Of a stretch of DNA of 64,000 nucleotides, positions 49,455 through 60,539 are shown piece by piece (position 1 is the first letter of the stretch; each line of letters opens with the position of its first letter). A model generated the notes under the pieces. It saw only the letters and a program-made list of their open reading frames with translations. It made no database searches and was not told the origin of the DNA. The stretch spans positions 23,011,120-23,075,119 of the forward strand of contig OX453282.1 in NCBI GenBank assembly GCA_949710005.1. The letters run 5' to 3'. Position numbers and translations under genes: made by a program. This DNA is from Ricordea florida. Its lineage: Eukaryota > Cnidaria > Anthozoa > Corallimorpharia > Ricordeidae.

Positions 49455-49590
49455 TAAACCATTCAAAAAACTACTGAACAGTACTGTACTGTGGTACTGT
49501 TTGTTTTACTATACAGTGTGGTTCTAACTTTTTCATCTGTGGATCAAACCATGCAGTGTGACCATTCTTTGGAAAGCTACGGAACGTTAT
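49455..49590 (-). repeat. 106-bp satellite-like repeat, cluster 2
   Basis: About one unit with CAGTACTGTACTGTGGTACT and GTGGATCAAACCATGCAGTG, matching 18820-19062 and 59640-61115. Confidence 0.75.
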
Positions 49591-49600
49591 AATTGATTAC

Positions 49601-49743
49601 CTTGAATGACCATCGTCTTGGATCATTCCTTGACTCAACATAGTGCCCGAGCCCACGGCTTTGGCATCAGCGGCAAACTGATAGACAATCAGTAAACAGT
49701 CTCGGCAAAGTTGGACGATTCGCCGACAACAGGCCATCTCGGT
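49601..49743 (-). CDS. Candidate exon of an unrecognised minus-strand gene
   Basis: Between TTTTCCAAG (acceptor) and GTAATC (donor) the minus strand reads TEMACCRRIVQLCRDCLLIV YQFAADAKAVGSGTMLSQG... without a stop. Composition and borders look like a real internal exon. It may belong with the candidate exons at 53.0, 54.4 and 55.4 kb, but the phases do not fully connect, so at least one exon is missing or a border is wrong. Family unknown. Confidence 0.4.
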
Positions 49744-49952
49744 CTTGGAAAACAAAGAAATTAATATCATACACTGATTTCAACTGATGCTTAATATACC
49801 CAGCCAAAAATGCCTGTTGTACAAAATCGTTGGCTTCATCATAGAAATCTCGAACTGATAATTTAATTGATAAAATGTTTTTGGGGGGTTGGTAGTAGTG
49901 AACGTGACAGTTAAGACTTTCCTACTAGATTTCGAAGTATAGAAGAGCGTTT

Positions 49953-50086
49953 GGTAAGATTTCCGCACAGGTCCCTACTTCATTATGCATGCTGTAGCCG
50001 CACAAGAAATGTTTGCACGCGCACTTCTCAAGACAATTCAACTAAAGCATGCATAATGAAGTAGGGACCTGTGCGGAAATCATTCC
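49953..50086. mobile_element. Merlin-derived MITE, 134 bp
   Basis: Same terminal repeats as 47628-47779 (GGTAAGATTTCCGCACAG... and ...CTGTGCGGAAATCATTCC). The flanking 8-mers GAGCGTTT and GCGAGTGA do not match, so the target duplication has been lost or the insertion is recombined. Confidence 0.8.
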
Positions 50087-50282
50087 GCGAGTGATCCGAT
50101 CCTGTGGCAACCAATGCACGGCAAAAGGACTCCTGGTAGACCATTCAGAACATTCCTTGACCAACTAGCGGACGATACTGGCGCGAAGATAGAAGACATT
50201 CCAACACTCATGAACGACAAGGAAAGATGGAGGCACAGAATCAATGAATGCCGAGCTCGCTCGACCTGATGATGATGATGAT
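50087..50282 (+). mobile_element. LINE 3' end (RTE/CR1-like reverse transcriptase tail)
   Basis: The plus strand reads PILWQPMHGKRTPGRPFRTF, then LADDTGAKIEDIPTLMNDKE RWRHRINECRARST and a stop, followed by a (GAT)n tail. This is the typical C-terminus and microsatellite tail of cnidarian LINE proteins. Everything upstream is missing: the copy is 5'-truncated and abuts the MITE. Confidence 0.75.
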
Positions 50283-50301
50283 TAATAACTGGGTTCACGC
50301 T

Positions 50302-50405
50302 TACGTCTAAATATACGATGATAATTACGTCTAAATATACGATGATAATTACGTCTAAATATACGATGATAATTACGTATAAATATACGATGATAATTAC
50401 GTATA
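50302..50405 (+). repeat. 24-bp tandem repeat, about 4.5 copies
   Basis: Unit ACGTCTAAATATACGATGAT AATT. Confidence 0.85.
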
Positions 50406-50657
50406 AAGATTCTCTGTTATATTAACATTTGATAGCTCCACTGATTTAGCATGAATCTCGTTATGTTCACTCTCAAATGCTCGCTCGTAAAGTGATTTCT
50501 CGTAAAGTTCGCGTATCGACCCGTTCCGAAACCGCTCGTCATCTTTTAGTGTGGGTCTACTGCGAAATGTGTGTGCATTTGTGTGTGGTTTGAGCGTATC
50601 AGACAACATATTGGATTTATGCTTGCTTTCAACGACGCCACCTTCGTTCAATGCCAC
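50397..50657 (-). repeat. Member of a dispersed RPTLKD-encoding repeat
   Basis: An 86-codon frame with MLSDTLKPHTN, RSRPTLKDDERFRNGSIREL and ESEHNEI. The plus-strand frame at 11392-11643 has the same order (MLKTNGVIFSTLK, RGRPTLKD, ERIFRNGSF, KESNDL). Shared protein-level similarity over 60-80 codons suggests a once-coding repeat, perhaps the start of a transposon or a gene family. Not recognised. Confidence 0.4.
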
Positions 50658-50659
50658 GT

Positions 50660-52010
50660 ATACACGTTGGCTTTACTAAACTATTGATAGGCATTTTGGT
50701 TAACTTCGCACATGCACTTTACTAGCTTAAGTGCGATTTGTGACTGACCGCAAAAAAAAAAAAAAAAAATTAAATAAATAAATAAAAAACTAAGCCGAAA
50801 TTTAAACTCGGGCGTTTCTGAAAAGCCCGAGTAATTACTTACCGGCGAAATTACTTCTGTACTTTTGCTGAAAATTGTTTCCCATGAATTTCTATACAAA
50901 ACCAAAAACAGACAAGGACTGTTATTTATTAGCATGATATAGGTGCAGAAAATCCCGTATACAGGTATTTGTAAAAACGAATCCAATACCTCGGCGCGGT
51001 AAAGAAAGGACAATGCAAGTTAGGGAGAAACAAGGTTGACTCACGTCTCTGAGACAAGAAATCACATTACAGAATGTACAGTGGCTTTTCAGGTACTAAG
51101 TCTATAGATAAAAACGTTTCCAGGGTGAGACGAAAATGAAAAGATCAGGTTGCCCTTCGGGCAAGCTGTTACTTGAGGTTACTAGCCCGAAGCTCTGAGG
51201 AGCTAGCCCGAAATTAAATTGTTTATAAAGAATAATCGGATTTAATTACGCAAAATAAAAGTACTGATACCAGGCATAGATATAAACTAATTCTTCGTAG
51301 TATTTTACATTTTACCCCCGTTGACGGTCAAAAATATTATAAATTTACGGAAATCACAACGCAGTTATTTTTGTGAATGTCATGAACGTTGCGATCGGTC
51401 AATTAAACTAGCACTGTAATCTGAAGTTTGTCGACATTCGATGAAGCAAATTCTCTTCAAAGCTTGTCAAGCTCACAAACTCTATTGCGGCAACCAAAAT
51501 GCGGCGCAAAACGTTGTCACGCTACTATAATTTGGTCTCAAAATGTTATCATTTTCTCTCAGGAACTTTCTGCTACACACTTTTTGGTATAAAAGCTTAA
51601 TTTATCGTCAGGAAAGAGGAACCAACGGTGGTTGCCCGTCGGGCAAGCTACGATAAGAAAACGCTAGCCCGACAAGTCATTCAACTAGCCCCGGGCTATC
51701 GGACGACACTTTCGTCGCGCCCTGGTTTCTATATTATTTCAAAACTTCAACCCGGGAAACGATAAACACGCAACTTCTCTTTAAGATATCAAAGCACTCC
51801 CAAGCAATTACATGAGGACAATTAAGAAAATCTTGAGCATCAACTCAAGGAGAGTGAATCGATCTTGTCCCATTTTCTCCAAACCAGGACGGAAGGAAAT
51901 GTGTGGTATTTGCTTAGGAGAATGGCTACTTAAATCTTGGCAATGAGAAGGTTAGCTTGGCTCAGTCTTGCAAAATTTCTTGCAAAGTCATGTTGTCGGG
52001 AATCCCGTAA
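50660..52010. other. Intergenic region with GCCCG palindromes
   Basis: No gene supported. TTGCCCTTCGGGCAAGC (51148) and TTGCCCGTCGGGCAAGC (51638), each followed by GCTAGCCCGA-like blocks, may be ends of one MITE. A poly-A run is at 50752-50769. Confidence 0.35.
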
Positions 52011-52015
52011 CACTT

Positions 52016-52200
52016 ATTTGGCGCAGTGACGGGAGCATCCGTTTCCCGCTTCTAAGACTCGCGTTCGATTCCCGCCGTTTCATGTGTGTTGAATTCGTTC
52101 CTGGTTCTCTCCTTGCAGCAAGGCTTTTTCCCCGGGTTCTCTGGTTTTTATCCGTCCATAAAAATCAACGCTTCAAGTTTCCAATTTGATCAGAAACCAG
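52016..52200 (+). repeat. tRNA-derived SINE, diverged
   Basis: TTGGCGCAGTGACGGGAG (A-box-like) and GCGTTCGATTCCCGCC (B-box-like), followed by a body resembling the SINEs at 21418 and 53908 (GGTTCTCTCC, AGGCTTTTTCCCCGGG). Confidence 0.5.
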
Positions 52201-52989
52201 TGGACAAGCAGCCACCTCGTGAACGTGCCACGGTGAAAAGCTGTTTAATTATTTTTCTTCCTTTGCTGTTTTTAAAACAAGATGAGTACCTACCCCAGGT
52301 TTGAGAAACAGTTCCACAGTCCTTGGCCATGGCTCCAAAGCAATCGGTTAAAAACCCTGGAGAATATTCGACAAAGTCGCAAGTTGTCCACATCTGTAGC
52401 TCGCCACACTCGCTGCAAAATGGCGCGTACGTTTGTACGAACTATGTCCACCACCTGAAAAGAACGGTGGCGAACATTTCACTTCCAGCAGTGATGCGTA
52501 ACTTCTCTTTACAATTTCAATACATTATCAAGCAAACTGATTATGAGAATTGAGAAAATGATCAACTCAACTAAACTGCATTGATCAAATATCAAATTCC
52601 CAAACTACTACATAAGGGAATGTATGGCAGTCAGTTAGGGGAATCAAGATTCAGATCTTGAGAGTGACAGGGTTAGGGGCGTAACCAGTATTTTTCCAGA
52701 GGTACGCACAATTTTCCAAATCCCTCCACCCTTATCTCCCAAGTCCCAAATCTTTTTCACGTGACTTGATTAAAGGCCAGGTTACGTTGTAAGCCATGCG
52801 TTTTTGTGTGGCTTACACGAAGTGTGTAGCCACAAAGCGCGATCGGATTTATTTATTTGTTTATTTGTTACTTTGGATTTTGTTAGCTACGCACGTGCGT
52901 GCCGTGCGTACAGGTAGCTACGCCGACACTAATTTCAACAAGCAAGTACTTTGATGCTGAGATTTTTAACACACCTTCCGCCGTTTTAT

Positions 52990-53055
52990 TGAATCCAGTT
53001 TGACCAGCCAATACGATGCTACTCTCGGTTTGTGAAATTTCCAGTTGTCTTGAAT
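52990..53055 (-). CDS. Candidate exon of an unrecognised minus-strand gene
   Basis: After ACCATTACAG the minus strand gives, in one frame, SRQLEISQTESSIVLAGQTG FNKTAE, ending at a GTGTGT donor (end coordinate approximate). It requires one base from the previous exon, which the exon at 54343-54477 (phase 0) does not supply, so an exon may be missing in the minisatellite between them. Confidence 0.35.
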
Positions 53056-53224
53056 CTGTAATGGTTACAGAGATAGATGAATCTCAAGGAAACGACAGTA
53101 AACCATATAAAATGACACTTCAGAAAAAAAATTCATGCGAATTTTAACCGAACATAGAGAAACGAGTCTTGAGTAATACGCAAATTTACGCTGTAACATT
53201 CAGCGAAGAGCAGTTACAATTCCA

Positions 53225-53800
53225 GTCATACTGTGTCATCTCATACTGCTCGTCGTAAGTCATATCGTAGGTCATAATTCATACTGTCAGTCGTAAGTCA
53301 TACTGTCAGTCATAATTCATACTGTCAGTCATAAGTCATACTGTCAGTCATAAGTCATAATGACAGTCATAAGTCATACTGTCAGTCATAAGTCGTACTG
53401 TCAGTCATAAGTCATACTGTCAGTCGTAAGTCATACTGACAGTCATAAGTCATACTGACAGTCATAAGTCATACTGACAGTCATAAGTCATACTGACAGT
53501 CATAAGTCATAATGTCAGTCATAAATCATACTGTCAGTCGTAAGTCATACTGACAGTCATAAGTCATACTGTCAGTCGTAAGTCATACTGACAGTCATAA
53601 GTCATACTGACAGTCATAAATCATACTGTCAGTCGTAAGTCATACTGACAGTCATAAGTCATACTGTCAGTCGTAAGTCATACTGACAGTCATAAGTCAT
53701 ACTGACAGTCATAAGTCATACTGACAGTCATAAGTCATACTGACAGTCATAAGTCATACTGACAGTCGTAAGTCATAATGTCAGTCGTAAGTCACATTCA
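53225..53800. repeat. 19-bp minisatellite, about 30 copies
   Basis: Unit AGTCATAAGTCATACTGTC with two main variants (CTGTCAGTC and CTGACAGTC). A related degenerate stretch is at 54225-54330. Confidence 0.9.
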
Positions 53801-53907
53801 CAATGTACTTGTGAATAGAGTTATGTTATGAAGTTATGCAATTGTGTTGTAAATACGGTAACTATTAATAGTCTTGTAATAAGCATTTTGTAATGTATTA
53901 TATTTTT

Positions 53908-54091
53908 GTTGGTTCTCTACTCTGCTCCAAGAGGTTTTCTCCGGTTACTCCGGTTTTCCCCTATCCACAAAAAAACAACATTTGATTTTATTTAATATGA
54001 TTTCATTTGTGCTTAACAATGTCCCCAATTAGAATGTCAGTGCTAGATACAGTTGACACTCAAATAAAAGGTCATTATTATTATTATAATT
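53908..54091 (+). repeat. SINE, 5'-truncated, with (ATT)n tail
   Basis: TTGGTTCTCTACTCTGCTCC AAGAGG, then CCCCAATTAGAATGTCAGTG and CTCAAATAAA before ATTATTATT. Same family as 21418-21657. Confidence 0.75.
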
Positions 54092-54342
54092 CGCAAGTTG
54101 CTCGGAGGTAAATAGCACAGGATATTCGGAGTTTGACTAGCCAATCAGAGCGCACCTTCAACGCTATCCACTGTTTTAGTATATACTAAGATACATTATT
54201 ATTATTAAATGTGATGTAAAAAATGTCAGTCAGTCCTAAGTCATAGTCAGTGTTAAGTCATAGTCAGTGTTAAGTCATAGTCAGTGTTAAGTCCTAGTCA
54301 GTCCTAAGTCATAGTCAGTGTTAAGTCCTGCTTTAGACTTAC

Positions 54343-54477
54343 GCTTTCTAAGATCCTTTCCGCTTCATCATCTGTTTTACCAGGAAACTTAATTCTCATG
54401 TCAAGCAAAGCCTGCAGTGTTCGCTGGCTGAGTTCCTCTTCTCTCTCACGCACAGCAGCGTGCAAAAATGCAGCGTC
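54343..54477 (-). CDS. Candidate exon of an unrecognised minus-strand gene
   Basis: The minus strand has CCATTTTAG, then 45 codons in phase 0 (DAAFLHAAVREREEELSQRT LQALLDMRIKFPGKTDDEAE...), then GTAAGT. Both borders are good and the sequence is a charged helix, very protein-like. It joins in phase to the exon at 55336-55539. I do not recognise the family. Confidence 0.6.
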
Positions 54478-54534
54478 CTAAAATGGATCATTACAAGGTG
54501 AGCAATTAGAAATTTGTTTATAACTTGGTTTGGA

Positions 54535-55005
54535 AGTGCACGGGTCAGGCGAGAGAATTGCACGGGTTACTCGGGTGAATCGCACGGGTTACCCGAGACA
54601 ATTGCACGGGTTACCTGGGAGAATCGCACGGGTTACCCGAGAGAATTGCACGGATTACTTGAGAGAATTGTACGGGTTACCAGCGAGAATTGCACGGATT
54701 ACTCAAGAGAATTGGACGGGTTACCTGGGAGAATCACACGGGTTACGCGAGAGAATCGCACGGGTTACCCGAGAGAAATGCACGGGTTACCCGAGAGAAT
54801 TGCACGGGTTACCAGCGAGAATTGCACGGATTAATCGAGAGAATTGCACGGATTACTTGAGAGAATTGCACGGGTTGCCAGCGAGAATTGCACGGATTAC
54901 TCAAGAGAATTGTACGGGTTACCTGGAAGAATCACACGGGTTACGCGAGAGAATCGCACGGGTTACTCGAAAGAATTGCATGGGTTACCCGAGAGGCGCA
55001 GTCTC
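54535..55005 (+). repeat. 22-bp minisatellite, about 21 copies
   Basis: Unit GGGTTACCCGAGAGAATTGC AC. Because 22 is not a multiple of 3 and the unit lacks stops, all three plus frames stay open with a 22-residue period, giving long but spurious ORFs. Confidence 0.9.
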
Positions 55006-55335
55006 CAGCAACTCCGACTTCTTGAATGCAAGTTGATCTTTTTCTTTAGCCTCTTTGAAGTTTTATTCCCAACCCAGTCCCTAAATCATTGTGAAAGCAG
55101 TAGACAACTGAGCCCCATAACGCGATGATATCCACAACACTGTATACAGTTTGAATGAACCAAAACACAAGAGAATAGCCATGTCGCCGCCATTCACTCT
55201 GCAGATGTTCTGGAAAGAAACTTTGCTCCTGGACAGACGGAGGCGGCAGTCGCAAGGGTAGCCCTCTCCAATGTAAAAGAGTGGGGAAAGAATATGGGTT
55301 ACTATAGCAACCTTCGTTTCTCTCAAGTTACCTAC

Positions 55336-55539
55336 CACTACTGGGTTGAATTTCATTGGTGGCGAGGAGGATGACGTCACAATTCTCTGAGTGGTGGATC
55401 TTGGTAAAGTAAAGCTGTGATTGGCTATGTTTGGCGCCCTTTGCGCGGACACCGGCCTTTCGTTCGCTGATAATCTTTGTGTTGGGTTTGAAGCAATTGT
55501 CTCTTCGTCTTTACTGATGGTTGATTTAGCACTTGGCAT
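55336..55539 (-). CDS. Candidate first coding exon of an unrecognised gene
   Basis: ATG at 55539 opens 68 codons (MPSAKSTISKDEETIASNPT ...), Ser/Thr/Pro-rich and probably disordered, ending ...FNPVV at a GTAGGT donor in phase 0, which fits the exon at 54343-54477. An upstream in-frame ATG at 55578 is possible, but TTATTTAAG before the chosen frame looks more like an intron end or UTR. The start lies about 550 bp from a divergent plus-strand start at 56095. Product unknown; the exons at 53.0 and 49.6 kb may belong to it. Confidence 0.5.
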
Positions 55540-56094
55540 AGATGACAACGGCTTAAATAAAGAGAAAAGAATAAACAAATGATCTTTTTAAAATTGAACT
55601 GTACACGTAATTGCATCTTTTTTGTTTCAATATTTGATATTAAACCTTTTGCTGTTCATGTACGCAAAATATACATTCATTTACGTCTACAGTTCAAACT
55701 ATAAGGCAAATATACGGTCGTTAGCACTTCCATGAGCTTCATTAACGCGAACGAACTTTCAATAACGCTATTTGCATATGTATTAACATTCAATAGCATC
55801 AACGGATGAACAATTGCACCTCTGGACAATCAAAAATAATAAGTATACTTTCAATTTCGCGCAATGGTTAACCGTTAACACCAGTAGAAAGTCGGTTGGA
55901 AAGGACGACAATCAATGGCGTATTAGAGACATACAATATTACTATTTGCATAGAGACGCACAATCAATCGCACCTTCATACAATCGTTTATTCAAAATGG
56001 TCAATCATTAATGTGAACCTAGGAGCTGAATGACGTAGAGGCTTCTGGGTAATTGTTGTGCAAGTGAATCCAACGGCGTCCAAGCTACCGAAAT

Positions 56095-56236
56095 ATGGCT
56101 GCCGTCGATTCGCGTTTTTCAGCTTTTCGAAGAGGTTTCACTAGCCAAATTAGGCGGAACACAAACACAATGAAAGGACCAAGCAATAGCCCGAATGAAT
56201 GGCACCATAAAAACTGCATGTGCAAAATAAATTCCG
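56095..56236 (+). CDS. Candidate first coding exon of a plus-strand gene
   Basis: CCGAAATATGGCTGCC gives a good start context. The frame (MAAVDSRFSAFRRGFTSQIR RNTNTMKG...) runs 47 codons to a GTAAGT donor, phase 1. No downstream exon was found. The first 20 residues are basic and Ser/Arg-rich, which might suggest an organelle-targeting sequence, but this is weak. Divergent from the minus-strand gene at 55539. Confidence 0.35.
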
Positions 56237-57404
56237 GTAAGTCTATTTGTCGTAAGAATTACGCTTCAACAACTAGATTTCTTCACCGGTTATGTTTATC
56301 CTCGGCGTCGTGTTTGTTTAGTCTCCCTACTGAGGTTTCTTCATTGGTATATATTAAAACAATTATTCTCTTCAATCTCGGTGAATAGTCGCAGAATATT
56401 TACCTCTGTCACTATTCACCTCGATTTCTGAGAATAACTGTTAATTACCAGAAATCCATAAAACTTGTAATGTGTACCTGCCTTTGAAAGTCTTTACAAT
56501 CACAGCTTAAACACATTTACCCTGCCAAGTACCATATTTGGATAATCGAGACAACCAAATAAACCAATCAAATACACTTCAGTAGTATGACGTACTTAGC
56601 GGGAAATAACCGTGTCCGCTCAAACGATAGGAATTTCGAAATATGGTTCTTAGGAATATTGAATCTGTACAAGCTGTGAACGTGCCTTGCACGGTTCAAG
56701 TCTTATGGGTTTGTGGTATTACTAATAACGGAGCTCCACAGCGGCTCGAAGAGCCGCAGAGTGGAGCCCCATAACTACCGTGCGAGGATAGAAATTGAGA
56801 AAACCATGCGTTTGAGTTTTCATGGTCATCGTGGCTAGCGGCATGGCTCGCGGGCGCGTGCAACTAGCGACGACGACGACGACGACGACGATGTTGCCCC
56901 AACATTGCGGCCATAGTCATCCGGGATATTTAGAAGGTCTTAAACCGAAACGAGGCTTTGTTTTTCGCTCGCTTTTCGCGGCTTGCCGCGGCTACACAAC
57001 CTACAGCCAGCAGTCTACAGCAGTCTACAATGTTTTGCTGAAGAAACGAATTATTCATAGCGGTTTTGGAGAAAAAATGTTCTTCCTACAAGTTTTCAAG
57101 CGTTTTTGGAGGGACATAAGCATAAAGCTGAGTTCTTTCTACAAGTTTTCAAGCATTTTTGGAGGGACTGTGTGAGGAGCTCCGCTTTTAGGTTTGCCTA
57201 AATCTATTTAATAGTATGAGAGTACAGGGCAAGTATATTTGTATAGAACACATTCTCGTTTATATGTCTTGGTCATGACTTTTATTAGGTTTGGTGGTTC
57301 CTAAAGGAGCCGTTGTTTTTTTAGTAGTGGGAGACTTAGTGGCCAGACGCTCTTCCTTGACAGGCTTAGTAACCACTACTGGCAGGACGCTGTTCAGGTG
57401 GCTA
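56237..57404. other. Intergenic or intronic stretch
   Basis: A GACGAC microsatellite occurs at 56871-56891. GGAGCTCCACAGCGGCTCGA AGAGCCG (56731) and GGAGCTCCGC (57177) may be ends of an old element. The 117-codon frame at 56822-57175 runs through these and is not supported as a gene. Confidence 0.35.
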
Positions 57405-57520
57405 AGGGACGGACCATTAGAAAAGTGATGGGGGGGGGGGTGGGGAAAAAAAACAAAAAAAAAAATTCATGCAAGCTGAAAATTCCCCCCCCCCCATCAC
57501 TTTTCTAATGGTCCGTCCCT
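57405..57520. mobile_element. Hairpin MITE with G/C-run arms, 116 bp
   Basis: AGGGACGGACCATTAGAAAA GTGATGGGGGG at the left is mirrored by CCCCCCATCACTTTTCTAAT GGTCCGTCCCT at the right. The right half also occurs at 41639-41683. Confidence 0.8.
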
Positions 57521-57806
57521 AAGGTATTTTCTCTCTCAAGAACAAAGTTGTAGGAGCATTCACACGACACAACTTTGTTCTACGTTGTGTCGCATAAGCC
57601 AAGACGCGCGACAAATCGCATTGTCTAAATCGAGGCTTGTGCAATAAATGTCGGTATACCATTTGTATTTTTTTTTTTTTGGATCTTAGTAAAGTTAAAG
57701 TTTGGTAGCGAACTCGGTTATGGGGGTAGCGAACATGTAGCGAACTCGAACGTAGCGAACTCGACAAGTAGCGAAACCGGCTGTTACCCTCTGTTCGGCT
57801 CGCGGA

Positions 57807-58080
57807 TTAATTGGCAGTCCTAAATTGCAATTTGAACCCAGCCAATTTGTATTGTGAAAATGTCTGATTGAACTGTCTGTTGACTCTTCTGGTCAGGTCC
57901 GGCCCCGTCATTTCATCATTTGCTTCCATTGTCTTGTCAATGAAACTCTTCATCTCTGAAGTGGCTCCCTTGACTGGACGACCGGGTTTCGAGGCGTCTT
58001 CCAGTGACTTTCTCTCTTTGTATCTCTTTAAAAAGCGCAAAAACACAATCTTCTTCAAGAATTCGCTTAATTTCTGAAGT
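57807..58080 (-). pseudogene. Tc1/mariner-type transposase remnant (N-terminal HTH region)
   Basis: The minus strand reads FLKRYKERKSLEDASKPGRP VKGATSEMKSFIDKTM and ...LTRRVNRQFNQTFSQYKLAG, the two helix-turn-helix parts of a Tc1-like transposase N-terminus. The catalytic DDE domain is absent, so only a relic is present. Confidence 0.6.
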
Positions 58081-58512
58081 TAAACGACCCATCGCAAAAG
58101 TACTCGTAACTCCATAAAGAATTTAAACCAAACTACAGCAATCGACGTTTGTATATGAAACAAGACATTGTCATGAGAGACAAAGATCCGAAAAACCGCT
58201 TCTATTTTGGCCGAAAACCAAATGCTAAAAAAATGGAAAACCGGAAACCTTAAAAAAACACAAAAACCGAAAAAACGGCCTTGTGAATGGCCAAAACTGA
58301 AAAACCAGAAATCCCAACACCGCCTCATTAAGTGAAGGAACGAGACATTCATATGCTACCAAATAAAAACAAACTGAGAAGACGCGCTGCTCCAATTAAG
58401 AGGCGGAATTTTCGATCCGCTTTCCCTAAGTGTTAAGCTGTAGAAGGTTCTTTCACTTTAGCTCTTTTTTTGATTTCTTGCTCATTGATACTTCAGCTGA
58501 CAACCACGCATC

Positions 58513-58683
58513 ATGTCTTTACGACAGCTGTTGAAGGAAACCGCTAAAAAGCCGTTGAAAGCGCTGCTGTTTTTTCGTAACGGGAATCGCACCAACCCGA
58601 CTTATCGTGGAAAAGGACTTGTCATTGCAAAACAGGAGTACCCAACAGAGCCGCTCTTCAAAATACCCGCTCGACAGTCTTAA
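58513..58683 (+). CDS. Short basic ORF, 56 aa, uncertain
   Basis: MSLRQLLKETAKKPLKALLF followed by FRNGNRTNPTYRGKGLVIAK and a stop at 58681. The residue pattern is protein-like and basic, but there is no recognisable domain or neighbouring exon. It could be a small gene, an exon or chance. Confidence 0.25.
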   Translation: MSLRQLLKETAKKPLKALLFFRNGNRTNPTYRGKGLVIAKQEYPTEPLFKIPARQS

Positions 58684-58699
58684 ATTCAGCTGGCTGGGA

Positions 58700-59640
58700 A
58701 CATTAAAAGGGGAGAAAACACTTGCTGGGAAATTTTCCTTAAAAACTGGCTGTGGAAACTCACAGAAAAATTGAATTTTCTGGCTGGCGGGTGGTGCGCA
58801 ACGCTTTCTGGGAATTATTCGCTCAGAATTGTTCGCTGGCCAAAATTTTTTAGCTTAAAAGGTTTCCTGTAATCAAAGTAAGTATTTATCGGTATGTCTT
58901 TATCTTTTGTTCTGCTGTCATTTTTGGAGTGAAGACAGATCAGCAAATTGTTTTTTTTTTGTGCAAAGGTTACACAGTGATCAAACCGTTTTTACAGTGC
59001 GTTTTTACCATTTTGAAGATTACACGATGAGTTTAGCGAAGGTTAAATGGCCAAATTAGTCAAATTGTTAGCAATAAAAAATTTCTTTTTAGGAAAAATT
59101 TGGAGTGACCTAGAGTCCACAATATTTGCATGTTCACATCAGTCTAACTGCCTTAATTTTTCTCAGAGCTTTGATCCTTCTCGCAATTATCTTTGTGCTT
59201 TGCTTTTTCTGGTTTCACTGCAGTATCGCATCGTGAATTTGAGTTCAGAAAATTAGCTTTTTAGTGCGACCTGAGAATTGACTAACTTAATTAGACAGCG
59301 CTCAACTGCGTCTGAATCCGTAGTGTTTACTTAAACGTTCCTCGTCCCTCTATAAAGAAACTTGTATTGCTTAGTGTCTGATCCTCAAGATGTAGAAGCG
59401 TGAAGGACAGCTGAATCTATGCTACTCAACATGTTAAGATATTACAAGACCAATTTTTTTACCTGAAAATTACTTGGCAGGCAAAGCAGACGCACGCTAT
59501 AAGACTCAAGTTAGGTGCGATGATTTCGCGTATTCAAACTATATCGCTAAATTTGCGCCACCTTTTCTCCTGTAGGCATTTTTGTGCGGCTAATTTGTTA
59601 TTAGGAATTCTTTTTACTATCCTGCACAGCTTGATTCACA
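58700..59640. other. Intergenic stretch, nothing recognised
   Basis: AT-rich with a short GGCTGGGAA/GGCTGG repeat near 58688-58800. The frame at 59047-59256 shows no domain. Confidence 0.35.
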
Positions 59641-60060
59641 AACTGAAAAGATAGAACCACACTGTGTAGGAAAACAAACAGTACCACAGTACAGTACTGT
59701 TCAGTAGCTTTACAAAGAATGGTTACACTGCATGGTTTGATCCACAGATGAAAAAGTTTGAACCACACTGTATAGTAAAATATACAGTACCATAGTACAG
59801 TACTGTTCAGAAGCTTTATAAAGAATGGTCACACTGCCTGATTTGATCCACAGATGGAAAGGTTAGAACCACACTGTATAATAAAACAAACAGTACCACA
59901 GTACAGTACTGTTCAGTAGCTTTACAAAGAATGGTCACACTGCATGGTTTGGTCCAGACATGGAAAAGTTAGAACCACACTGTATAGAAAAACAAACAGT
60001 TCCACAGTACAGTACTGTTCAGTAGCTTTCTAAAGAATGGTCACAAACAGTAGCACATAG
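59640..60060 (+). repeat. 106-bp satellite-like repeat, cluster 3
   Basis: Four units spaced 105-107 bp (ACCACACTG at 59656, 59763, 59868, 59973), each with ACAGTACTGTTCAGTAGCTT and GGTCACACTGCATGGTTTGA. Confidence 0.85.
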
Positions 60061-60539
60061 ACTAGTTTGTGAAATTGAGTTAGCATAGAACTGCTGTGCG
60101 GAATTCACGCTCCTAGATCCCTGGGTGTGGTCATCCGAATTCTCCTGAAGAGTTCAGCCAATGAGAAAGCCAGAAAACCACGTCTCCTAAATTAATTAAT
60201 TAATTAATTTATTATTAATTTGGACGCGCTCCTCGTTTCGGATTTAAAAAAAAAAATACGCTGAGTAGAAATGATGGATTGTTACTACTTTTTCCAAAAG
60301 CTGCTGCCTCTAGATAAAATCCCGTCCTCTAGTGGAACTGGAAAAATTTCTCAGATGCAAGTTTAACTTATTAAAACTTTGGCGTATCATCAAATTCTTT
60401 AGATGAAAATTAGACAAATGTAACAAGGCCTTAGGAGAATTCAGACGAAAATCTCGGGGTTTCAAGTAGTAAGGTGTGCCACGTGAAGCGTACTAGTAGT
60501 TTATGAAAGCTGTTATCAAATGTGAGTCGTACACTGTTG

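Noticed and set aside
53225..53800. Regular short repeats resembling a CRISPR array
   Set aside because: The 19-bp unit is head-to-tail without unique spacers, and the context is eukaryotic. It is a minisatellite.
54514..55128. Three overlapping plus-strand ORFs with 22-residue repeats
   Set aside because: They arise from a stop-free 22-bp minisatellite read in all three frames; there is no start context and no domain.
56822..57175. 117-codon ORF with a Thr run
   Set aside because: It crosses a GACGAC microsatellite and repeat-like ends, with no domain.
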